Assembly (NCBI GenBank): GCA_003427395.1
Contig: BFEA01000019.1
Span: 3,824,795 to 3,845,120 of the forward strand
Source: Chara braunii
Lineage: Eukaryota; Streptophyta; Charophyceae; Charales; Characeae
Length of the DNA stretch: 20,326 bases
Reading direction: 5' to 3'
A model generated the notes under the pieces. The model was not told the DNA's origin and made no database searches. It saw nothing but the letters and a program-made list of their open reading frames with translations. A program made the position numbers and the translations under genes. This document shows, piece after piece, positions 8,062-17,125 of this stretch (positions are counted from its first letter, which is position 1; every line of letters starts with the position of its first letter).

Positions 8062-8864
8062 GTTGAGCGAGCGCATGACCTGCTCATATCGACCAGCCAT
8101 GCGGGCATACGCAGACCTTCGTGCCGATGGGGTACTACGCAGTACTCGTAGCCTCACGACCCTTGATAATCTTGGGGGTCGCGTTCGATATTCAAGTGTC
8201 GACTGACAGGCGCTTTGAGGGGTAATCTCTCGACGCCAGACAACCGCCGTGTGCGGCTGAACTCCACACCCTCTTCCGCACCTTGTGCAGAGGGGTTGAG
8301 CAGACAGCTCCAAGCTGTCGTGGCGGTCAAATATCAAGGGGTTTGACTTTGACGGCTGCCACGGACTACAACGTCCAACCATAATAACTCTAAGAAGCAA
8401 AAGGTCAAAGGGGGTCTTCCTTTTCTCTCAGTGCAACACCTACCATGCACGGCCTCAATGGGTCGTGCGGACACAAGAAAATATGATAGAAAAGTTATGA
8501 GATAGGAGACGATCACTCTCACGATCACTGTGCGACTTCCTTCAAAAGTATATATATAATCATTGACAAAATCAAGTCTGGATTCAACTCACAAAACATA
8601 CCTGCAATCACATCAAGAATCCACATCAACAGAGCACACACTACACGGGGTGAACTTCAACCATTCTGTGCGCTCACACCCCTCGCTTTAGCCATACAAG
8701 CCTCACTCTTTGTGCAACTCTCAAAATAAAATACTCAGCGTCTTTATTAAATGACCATTCAATTAAATTCCGGGTAAAAATAGAACAAAACAACACAAAA
8801 CACAGGGCTAAAGCCTTTTTAGGTTGAGTAGCAAGAGTGGATTAGAGTTGAGCCGGAAATCGAC

Positions 8865-8884
8865 CTGTTATCAAAAGATAACAG
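8865..8884. repeat. Perfect 8-bp stem conserved between repeat copies, copy 2
   Basis: CTGTTATC (8865-8872), loop AAAA, GATAACAG (8877-8884). The stem is identical to that at 4506-4524, with a different loop. Confidence 0.75.
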
Positions 8885-9049
8885 AAGATTATCTTTGTAG
8901 GATCAGCTTGAAACTAGTCAAGCCTTGAATCAATCTGAATAAAGGTGACTTGCAATGCAGCACATGCCAGTACCCAAGTTATGCTTGAGTGATCAAGAAA
9001 TAATCCTACCTTTCTAACTAGCCTCTGATATCTATCTAAAAATACAGGA

Positions 9050-9245
9050 AATTTCGGCAGCATATCCCCTAAACAGGATGGATTGCTAGATCTTTCCTAG
9101 CTGAAAATACTCCAATTCTCTAAATTCTGCAAAATTTTGGCAGCGCTTCCCGTAGGAAAAGTGCCTTCCCATAATTTCTACAAGTCCAAAAATGACTAAC
9201 TCTTTCGGATTTGTAGAAATTTTGGCAGCGCTTCCCGTAGGAAAA
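9050..9245. repeat. TTTCGGCAGCGCTTCCC motif repeats, copy 2
   Basis: Versions at about 9052 (TTTCGGCAGCATATCCCC), 9135 and 9221 (TTTTGGCAGCGCTTCCCGTA), each after a short AAATTCTGCAAA or GGATTTGTAGAAA lead. They match the equivalents at 4815 and 5061 in copy 1, giving five copies in the window. Confidence 0.6.
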
Positions 9246-9604
9246 GTGGGCTACCAAGATTTATACAAGCTGACAACTGCTTGATAACTTAGGCTCAACA
9301 TTAGTCTGCATACCCTCTGAGTGAGACCATGAGCCAATGCTGATCCTAACCCTCAGCAGAGTCGGTCCTATCTCATCCCAAGCTTCCCTCCCATCATCCA
9401 TCTTACCCGCCTATGGCTCCAACACTTGGCGAGCATCCACAACAACTACTGTATCAAAGAGAATACCCCAGAGATGACCTTCAAAAACATGCATAGGTGA
9501 GTGCAACAACATCTCTCACTAACCCTCAGGTTCTTTTCCAGGTCACATAGTTCGTTCAAAAACCCTCATTATTCTCTTTTTACCCTTCCTTACATAAGAC
9601 ATAG

Positions 9605-11200
9605 GGTCAGCCAACCCAACTTATGGATGTGACTGACCTGCCAATTTATATGACTAGGCCACACCAACTTATGGTGCCCTAGCCTGGTAACACAAATATA
9701 CGTACGCATAAGACCAAACCACACCAACTTATGGTGTGACCAATTTCTGCAAAACGATCGACATAAGGCGTATGACCGGCTGCACCAACTTATGGTGAGG
9801 CTGGTCAGCCTGAACGTTCGGCATACACATAGAACTGAACCTCCTCAACTTATGAGGGGCCAGCCTCTGCCTAAACAACAACAAAAGGCATATGACCAAA
9901 CACAACAACTTATGTTGTGTTCGGCCAGCCCACACGGTTACATACGGCGTAGAGTCAGGCTACCCAACTTATGAGTAGTCCAGCCCAGCCTAGACATAAT
10001 CACATGCGCGAAGAACTAAACAACCCGCAACTTATGCGTTCGCCCGACCTTCGCAACACAACCATGTTCAACTTATAGACATAAGGCATAAAACTTACCA
10101 CAACAACTTATGTTGTGATAAACCTCTGTCTGAACAAAATGACATAAGGCATATAACCAGGGCGCACCAACTTATGGTGAGACCTGATCAGCCTAACTCT
10201 CGGTATATACAAAAAAAAACTGAACCACCTCAACTTATGAGGAGCTCAGCCTCTGCCTGAACGAACGACGAAAAGCATATGACCAGACACAACAACTTAT
10301 GTTGTGCTTGACCAGCCCATATAGTGACATATAGCATAAGACTAGGCTACTCAACTTATGAGTAGTCTAGCCCCGCCCAAACAACAACAAGTGTGTATGA
10401 CCGAACAACCCGCAACTTATGCGTTCGCCCGGCCTCCGCAACACAACTACATCCAATAGATACGTTTCACAATCAGATTTTGTCTTCAGACGAGTGGCCA
10501 GGTCCCCTCAACTCATTAGGATCCCCACCCAAGCGTCAGTTACGTTTAGAAAAAGAAAATAGTCAGACTTTATATATCTCTCTGCTTTCGTGTTATCAAG
10601 GACATAGGACCAACTACCCAACTTATGGGTAAGTCAGCCTGCCCACAGTTACCACGCCATTTTGTATTGTTCATCTTCTTTCCCTCTGCTTTGTCTGCTA
10701 CCGGCTTATATGGCTGGATCTCCCAACTTATGGCGTTCAACCTGCCATGAATATACATAATAAATAATGTATCACTTTGTAAGCTGTGATTCTCTTAGTG
10801 ATGGCGGCTCATGACTTGACCACACCAACTTATGGTGCGAATAGTCTCGCCTGAAACAATAAAGCATAAGACTGAGTCACACCAACTTATGGTGTGGTCA
10901 GCTTCTGCCTAACAATTGACGTAAGGCGTATGACCGGGCCCCACCAACTTATGGTGAGACTGGTCAGCCTAAACTTTCGGCATACACAAAGAACTGGACT
11001 ACCTCAACTTATGAGGAGCCCAGCCTTTGCCTGAACAAACGACGAAAGGCATATCACCAGGCACAACAACTTATGTTGTGCCTAGCCAGCCCATACAATT
11101 ACATACAGCGTAGAACTAGGCTACCCAACTTATGGGTAGTCTAGCTTGCCAAATAACAAGTAAAACAATTGCGAAAGACTGAGCAACCTGCAACTTATGC
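9605..11200. repeat. Hairpin array 2: 23 units with constant ACTTA loop and variable, mostly compensated stems
   Basis: Every unit contains CAACTTATG, i.e. a loop ACTTA between a stem ending CA and one starting TG. Units recur about every 59-65 bp in the regular parts. Stem types: CACACCA with TGGTGTG (9720, 10877), CACCA with TGGTG plus outer GACC with GGTC (9783, 10942), CCTCA with TGAGG (9843, 10228, 11002), ACACAACA with TGTTGTGT (9900), AGGCACAACA with TGTTGTGCCT (11059), CTACTCA with TGAGTAG (10347), CTACCCA with TGGGTAG (11121), TACCCA with TGGGTA (10615), CGCA with TGCG (10026, 10411). Outer arms also pair, for example CTAG with CTAG (10342/10367). Spacers share ACATAAGGCATATGACC-like sequence. 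The array is in the same relative place as array 1 in unit copy 1 but with a different loop. No coding potential. Confidence 0.9.
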
Positions 11201-11687
11201 GTTCGCCCAGCCTCCGCAACATATTTGACAGCTCTGTGTTTTCTGACTTCACACTGATAATCTTCATTAAACCAATACATATTTGTCAGTTTACTTTGCA
11301 AATCATTGTCCTGAATTCAAACAAGCAAGGAAATACAGTTATCTTTTCCAGTCATACTTACAGTCAGGTCAAATAGCAATAGGCTAATATAGTTTAGTGA
11401 TAGGATCATACGCGTAAATCGAGGGTTATACCTGAGTGTTCTCTGCCTCCAGAACCCCGCCTGGGCTCCGGCAGAGCTCCCGCAATCAGTGGGTGGACCT
11501 CCCACAAGGTCTTGATGCGGACCTACGGGTGGCAATCCCGCCTGCCGCCTTCCTCTCGTAACCAAAGGACTAGACTGAGACTGAGAAAGATAGAAGTAGA
11601 AATGTTCAGTCTCTCGAGATGCAAGAGGGGTGCGCTCAATCTCACTGGAGAGGGCCTCGTTACCTTGATGCGCCTGAGGGCCCCGCA

Positions 11688-12500
11688 ATGATGGCCAAAT
11701 CACACAGCCTCTAGTCGAACTGAGCTCAATCTGCCGGCAACCGGTATTCTGACGAGGCCTCAAGTTGCAGCGATAACCCCCCTCACAGCCTGGGATAGTT
11801 CAGTAGTGATAAGTAATAATATGTAGTGACTAACAACGACAGTCCGCACGCGACAACAGTTCTCAACAGTCCGTATCCAGTCTATAGCAGCAGCTCGTGC
11901 CCCATAAGCAGCCGCTTGGTCAGAAAGAGTCAAACTGCCAGCTGTCAATTCTCCAATTCGCAGTTACAGTCCCACTTGCAGCAATAACCCCTCTTGCATA
12001 GGCTTCCCACTCCTGCAGCAAAGGCACCAGCCAATAGGTAAGCTGCAGTCCCTGCGTTCTTGCCCCTCACCGCCTAGTCAATTGGTAAGTCTGTAGCACC
12101 TGAAAGGGTGGTTAACACCCTGGTCACTAGACCGGTTTGCAGCTCTCGCAACTGGCCTGTCATAACCCGGCTTTAAAACAGCCAGCCGACGCAGCGGCTT
12201 CCTATACCAGTAGTAATACACTACCCGGTAACAGCACCGCATCCGCAGCCACAGCTGTACGCCTACTGCAGGCGCAGACAACCCAACAGAAACCGGTGTC
12301 ACAGCAGCGGTAATACAACCATCTGAGCAGCCACCTGTTCCGAACACCCTCCAGCCACAGCGTGCCGCTCTCCCAAGATCCGCCGACGTAGCATAGTTCC
12401 TGTAACTCCACTACCCAGCATCAGCCTTTCAGCAGCCTGGCAGCCACAACTCGTAGGTTCGTGGCAGCAACCTTCCCCTACCCCTCAAAGGTATTATGAG
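11688..12500 (-). pseudogene. Decayed minus-strand coding remnants beyond repeat copy 2
   Basis: The minus strand contains broken coding pieces: TYELWLPG (about 12450-12430), and WLVPLLQEWEAYARGVIAAS then GTVTANWRIDSWQFDSF (about 12035-11925). They resemble YELWL and GIFAASG...RRF in the remnant at 7152-6780. The motif around GGGGTTATTGCTGCAA appears twice (about 11995 and 11775), so part is tandemly duplicated. Several stops and frame changes are present. GCTG-rich sequence makes many spurious frames. This would be the internal region of the upstream element unit. Confidence 0.35.
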
Positions 12501-13337
12501 CTCGTGACTACAACTAGTGAAACCTCTCCGTAGTAATGGTCATGGTGACACAGCATCGGAATGCAGCAAGCGCCCAGTACGTATGGTAGCCCTCAGTCTA
12601 CCCTGCAACAACACCTCGCAGCTCCCATCCGAGTCTCTTATAGCGCCCTTAAACCCGGAATAGTCCGCCATCTTCGCAACTTCAATAGTCATGCCCACAC
12701 TCAACCATCTCGTCACAGGTCCCTGCTGGCGGACGACATATTGACTGATATTTTTTTTTTTTTTTTTTTTTTTTTCACAGAGTCTCACCCTAAGAATTTA
12801 CCTGGCCGTAGGCGTGGCCAGGTTCGGTGACTAGCACGAAAAAAAAGAAAAGGAAAAATAGAGCGGAGCCCCACCGCTTGGGATCAAGTAAGAGGTCACT
12901 CAGACTGGCACGTCGACCATCATTATGAGTAAGGTCAGGATCGGGGTGGTCATGCAGTAATGTGAGATGGTTACTGTGACGATGTGGAAGGGGGGTACCT
13001 AGTCTATAGAGGCGATGGCGGTGGTCATGATTATGTCAAGGAGGAATCCGACTGATGGGAGCACAACCAAACCCCTCCNTAGCTTCGTGCCTTGCTCCCT
13101 TTCTATGAAGGAACGGGCTAGCTGCGCTTCTTTCCCTCCGTGCGGCTCAGCCCGTCCTTACCATTCTACCTGCAGAATGTACCTGGCGGGAATTCACGCC
13201 CAAGTCCATTCACCCTCTTTTTGCTTTCCCCCACGCATCTCTTTTCACTCTTACCTCGCTTTCGGCTCACTTCCGCGCCATTCCGTATACACCAACGGCT
13301 TTGCCCTTGGCTAAACCTCCAGTTAGCCCCCTCCCCT
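12501..13337. other. No gene seen; T25 tract, a short stem and A-rich patch
   Basis: A run of 25 T lies at 12751-12775 and would read as an A tail on the minus strand, though I could not find a matching flanking duplication. CCTGGCC (12801-12807) pairs with GGCCAGG (12816-12822). An A/G patch follows at about 12838-12862. A single N is at 13079. Otherwise mixed, increasingly C-rich sequence. Confidence 0.5.
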
Positions 13338-13361
13338 GCTCGATTCCATCAAGAATTGAGC
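13338..13361. repeat. Landmark inverted repeat of the second repeat family, copy 1
   Basis: GCTCGATTC (13338-13346), loop CATCAA, GAATTGAGC (13353-13361): 8 pairs plus one G-T. The same arms with loop CGTTAC occur at 17847-17870, and a half copy (GGAATCGAGCGAGGTAAG) lies at 13518. It marks the left side of the 13.3-17.1 kb repeat. Confidence 0.6.
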
Positions 13362-13975
13362 GGGAGACCCGACTTTCATCCCCGCCATCACCCATCATCA
13401 CCACCCCTCCGCGCAGCACTCTCTCCCCCTATCACTTCATACACTGCCCCATTCGCTGAGCCAAGGCCGTCATCCGATTCGCCCGATCGAAGAAACTTAG
13501 CTTAGTATCTTCCGCTAGGAATCGAGCGAGGTAAGTCTTTTCTCCCTTCCTCCTCTTCTTCTCCTCCATATTCCGGCGCACTAACTTTCTCATCTAGCAC
13601 TAATTCTACTAAATTATCCTTGAAATCCAGGCTACCATCACGCTCGCCCGGCCCTCTGAGCCCAAAATCGCTTCTCCCTTTGCCTGATTCTGATAGGGGT
13701 CGGGCGAGCTGTGATCTCCCGCTTGCGCGAGCTTTCCGTCCGCCATCCCCTGCTTCGTCACGCACGCACCTGGTGCGGGGTCCCATCCAGGTTCACCCGG
13801 CCTGCTCAGCCACCCCGTCGGTTTCTTCCTGCAGGCATTTCGAGCCACTTCGGGCCCAAGTTCGGTCGGCCCTCCTGCGCAGTCTTCTTCCTCGCCGCTG
13901 CCTGCTGCTGCTCGGCGCTGTGCTGCCCGACCAGTATTCCGCTCCTGCGCTCACCTCTCTCCTACTCCTCCCCTC

Positions 13976-13977
13976 TT

Positions 13978-14025
<48 letters not shown>

Positions 14026-14062
14026 ACACACACACACATACACACACACACACACACACACC
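13976..14062. repeat. Compound (CT)n(CA)n microsatellite
   Basis: CT dinucleotides to 13993, then CA dinucleotides to 14062, interrupted only by TA at about 14020 and 14039. The open frames across it on both strands are products of the repeat. Upstream (13540-13975) and downstream (14063-14930) I see C/T-rich mixed sequence, an A-rich patch at about 14798-14817 and no gene. Confidence 0.95.
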
Positions 14063-14942
14063 GTGCCTCCGCCACGTGAAACCAACCTGCGCCACTCACG
14101 TAAATGTGCAAAATGAGATCTGAATCTCTCGCTGGAATTTGGAAAAGTACACTGTCAGTCTCGAAAACTCCCATTGCGGCAGCGCAGCCCCTGCAGCTTG
14201 TACCGACTACCCTGTTGCCTTAAACAGGAATCTGACGACGCCATCTTATCTGGAGCGCAAAACCCCCCATTAGCATCTTCGTTCGCTCAAAACAGTCAAT
14301 AAAAGGCCGAGATACACAAAATTTTGCCCCCTTCTCGTCGCCTTCCCGACACCTCCGCGCACCTCGTTTTTCTTCTAACCCCTGTCCCACTAATTTTTAT
14401 GTTAATCTGAGAGTAGATTCGGGGTCGCCATGGCCAAAAACCCCAAGCTAGCATCTTTCCCCGCTCCTTTCCCTCAAGGAAAGAGCAGGAAGGACTTCTT
14501 TCCTCCCTCTTCCCCTCTTCTCTTCGCCATGCTCTTCTTCTTCTTCGTTTTCCTGTTGATGTCAACTCCTCCCGACCTCCACTAAGACTACGGATAGAAA
14601 AAGCAGCGAGGTGAACCTCAAAAACGGTAGACCTCCGCCCCCTTATCTACTCTATTCTTCTCCCTACATCCCAGCAGTCCCCTATCGACCTATCTGGTCG
14701 TCCAGACCACAATCATTTGTGAACAATTGCCTACATGTATCTAGATGGAAATTAGACTAAGAGGGTCCCAAACCTGCAGGCCTACCTACCGAGGGATAAA
14801 AAAAAACAAAAAAAGGACACAACAATAAGGCTGAAAGGCCTAAACCTTGTCAAATAACGACCACTAACTATAGGTTTATGGGTCAAGTCCCGCAATGCCC
14901 CAAATAAGGGAACAACAACTCAGTTGGGTACGGTCCTACATC

Positions 14943-15020
14943 AGTGTGTGTCACTCTTGCACAGGGGCCATGCTACTCTTCTCTGTATTATTTCCAATTT
15001 TAACAGATGTCNGGAAGGAC
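14943..15020 (-). pseudogene. Degenerate U6 snRNA pseudogene
   Basis: Read on the minus strand from 15020: GTCCTTCCNGACAT resembles the plant-type U6 5' stem-loop. It is followed by CTGTTAAAATTGG, ATACAGAGAAGA (ACAGAGA box at 14986-14980), then AGCATGGCCCCTG with the AGC triad (14974-14972), TGCAAG and a TGACACACAC stretch. Compared with U6 as I remember it, several conserved bases differ: AACGAT reads AATAAT, GATTAGC reads GAGTAGC, GCGCAAGGATG reads GTGCAAGAGTG. The last ~20 nt are not recognisable. No TATA box or plant upstream element (TCCCACATCG) precedes it. An inactive copy is the simplest reading. Confidence 0.8.
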
Positions 15021-15084
15021 TAGCCCATGGGNGNGGCACTGGGACACCCCCATGGCACTGNCTNNTTCCAGGTAAGCCTCCATN

Positions 15085-15132
15085 GAACTTCNAACTCAAG
15101 TCTGTATTTTTGTGGGTGTACCAGCTGCGCCG
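15085..15132 (-). mobile_element. SINE remnant related to the one at 2182-2313
   Basis: On the minus strand an A-box-like CGGCGCAGCTGG (15132-15121) is followed by TACACC, AAATACAGACTTGAGTT and a damaged B box containing N. GTACACC and AAATACAGACYTGAGTT are shared with the SINE at 2182-2313. It is about 8 bp shorter between the boxes. Several N bases and no A tail reduce certainty. Confidence 0.45.
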
Positions 15133-15442
15133 GGCCAGCTGGTTCTTTTCCTGGCCAATCCTGGTACCAGACGCAGGAGTCACCACAGTCCCCCTCTTGC
15201 CGNGTATGGTCTCACCGCNNNGCAGTGAGACAGTTCCACAGCTCAAGCTACCCCNAGGGAAACCCACCGAGGGAACCTGCTACTTGGCAGTTTGGCTAGC
15301 CTCCCGCCCTATACCCAGGTCCGATAGACGAGTTGCAGCGGTATTGCTGCGAGCCCCCATTGACATTCCCGGTGGCACCGCCTTGCTCAGCCCTAGTTTA
15401 CCATCTTTTTAGTCCCATTGGGAATGCTCACACTACAACTCC

Positions 15443-15735
15443 AAATCTGCAAAATATGCGGATTTGGGAAGGGCCAAATTCCAGGTTTTTGGGCATGGTT
15501 CAGCTCACCCTGTGGCGCCCCCTTTTTAGATGGGACAGGCCCTGGCCGTCTGCAGCAAACCTGTAGCTTGGGCCCCAATGAGGCAGTCCACTGCGGCCCC
15601 AAACCTGCAAAATATGCAGATTTTGGGACCGACAAATTTGAGGTTTTCGGGCATGGTCCAAGTCACACTGCTGTTCCTTTTCAGATGGAACTAGGCCCTG
15701 GCTACCTGGAGCATTGGGGATCTGGTACTTGGCTG
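15443..15735. repeat. 158-bp tandem duplication
   Basis: The segment starting AAATCTGCAAAATATGC at 15443 is repeated from 15601 (AAACCTGCAAAATATGC). Later shared blocks are GGTTTTTGGGCATGGT or GGTTTTCGGGCATGGT, and AGATGGGACAGGCCCTGG or AGATGGAACTAGGCCCTGG. The copies are clearly diverged. An AT-rich patch (about 15764-15835) follows. Confidence 0.8.
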
Positions 15736-15839
15736 GTCACACGACGCCATCCACGGATTGTGCAAAAAAAACTCTATGCGTAAAAAAAAATGCTAAAATA
15801 AATAACTAAATAATTAAATAAAAATAAATAACTAGGGCA

Positions 15840-17125
15840 TTTCCCTTGACCCGCGGCTCCATAGGCTGCTGAAAAAAACGAGCACACCAACGGTACATTG
15901 GGGACTTCGGCAAAATCTGCGCGACCGGTCCCGTATCTCACGGGCCCCGCCGTCGGAACCCCCTACAAAAAGGCCAAGGGGGATAGTCCCGCGGGACGCT
16001 CAACCCCTCGGCTCACTCCGCTGTGCTCCCCCGCCGCTCCACTGCTTGCTGCTGGCCTTGATCCCCGGATCTCCGTAGTGTCATTCCAATATCATAACCT
16101 ATAGGGCTAAGCCCAAGCTTGCGTTGGCTGCGCGCCGACCGCTATATGAATGGTAGCGGCAGCCAGCCTGAGCCTATAGCCGTAGTGCTAGGGCCGCTGC
16201 CTGATTCCCCATCAACCCTACGGCCCCGTACACACGCACATGCTGTTAGGGCCGGATTTTGCTCGGCATGTCACGCTCATGCCGCGTCCGATGGCCGAGG
16301 CTCTCATCTCTGTCGCACTCGTCGAGGAGGTCACCCTTTTATCGCCTCCTTGCCAGGAAAACCCGGCCTTTGCTCTAGTTCATGTCCCCCTTACTCGGCT
16401 TCGTCGGCGGCCTCTACTGCCGACAACACACAGCCAAACCCAGTACTCGTGCACTCTACTTTATGTGGCCCCAAAATGTCGTTCTCTAGTAAGTCAGAGA
16501 AAAATCCTCCTATAGTCGTAGTCTCACTTGGTCGAGTCTGCGCTCGCTGTGACTTCGTCAGCGTGCTCGAGGTTGAGATGGACTACCGCAAAATTCAATA
16601 TAAATTGTTGTCGCACGACACACGGCCTACCAAAATGCACCAAGGCTACTCCTCTGCCCACGGACCGAGCGCACTACTGCCAACCTACGACGCCCGCCGC
16701 TCATAGGGCCTGGCTCCGTCCATGACCGTCAACCTCCCGCATCTACCGCGCGGAGGTCACCGCTTGCGTTCTACTTTCTCTCGCCTACCCCAGTACTGCC
16801 CCAAAGCTACACCACTTCTGATGATGCGTGCCGTATGAACGCAGATGTACCATGGTCACCTCAATAAAAAAAAACTTTCCTTAGCTTTAATCAAAGCCAA
16901 AATGTTGCCGGCGGACGCGCCGACTCTATAGCATCAAACGAAAAATTCATCACGCGCGCCTCAAAACTGCGTGCCCATACATACTTCACTTCCTGTCAAC
17001 CATTCAGTCAACGCGAACCAAACACAACCGCAACTTCGCACAGTATACTTAGATTCCGAGCAAACCTTATCTTTTGTCACTTGCAAAAACCAGGGCGGAT
17101 ACCCTTGTAAGGGTATTCGGGCCGA
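15840..17125. repeat. Second repeat family, right part, copy 1
   Basis: Colinear with about 18600-19260. Shared landmarks: CTCAACCCCTCGG (15999/18714), ATAGGGCTAAGC (16101/18816), CACGCGCGCC (16951/19121), and TGCAAAAACCAGG followed by the perfect stem-forming ATACCCTTGTAAGGGTAT (17099-17116 / 19231-19248). Copy 2 lacks roughly 550 bp of the middle. The frame at 16119-16706 lies wholly inside and has no recognisable domain. Probably another retroelement LTR pair, unproven. Confidence 0.55.

Larger units (their letters stand above)
7481..11687 (-). mobile_element. ~4.2 kb LTR-like repeat unit, copy 2
   Basis: Colinear with 2516-6743 from TGTCGAGCGCATCGGTCC (7481) to GAGGGCCCCGCA (11687). It lacks the ~520 bp extra segment of copy 1 but has a larger hairpin array (9605-11200), so total length is similar. 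Divergence is substantial, with many substitutions and indels, so the duplication is old. Homology seems to continue weakly into the flanking remnants on the right (ATGGTGGC versus ATGATGGC, then AASG-type coding pieces). That fits an LTR-internal-LTR-internal tandem better than a single two-LTR insertion. Confidence 0.65.

Noticed and set aside
9605-11200. CRISPR array
   Set aside because: The regular 59-65 bp spacing is suggestive, but the constant part is only about 9 bp, the 'spacers' are themselves repeated in blocks, and the host is eukaryotic (introns, SINE, U6).
2516-11687. A single intact LTR retrotransposon with 4.2 kb LTRs
   Set aside because: Flanks do not show a target duplication, the inner part is only ~740 bp of decayed sequence, no primer-binding site or polypurine tract is convincing, and homology appears to continue past the right end. 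A tandem recombinant is more likely.
12751-12775. T25 as the A tail of a minus-strand retroposon
   Set aside because: No flanking duplication and no recognisable body upstream on the minus strand. The nearby GAGACTCTGTG is too short to mean anything.
13620-14123. Overlapping long frames around the CA microsatellite on both strands
   Set aside because: Much of each is Thr-His or Cys-Val dipeptide from the CA repeat, and the rest is biased C/T-rich sequence with no domain.
14943-15020. Functional U6 snRNA gene
   Set aside because: Changes at conserved positions, unrecognisable 3' end, and no TATA or upstream element before it.
16119-16706. 195-codon frame, the longest in the window
   Set aside because: No recognisable motif and rich in Ser/Pro/His/Arg. 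It lies wholly inside a diverged repeat whose second copy lacks much of this region, so it is probably a chance frame.
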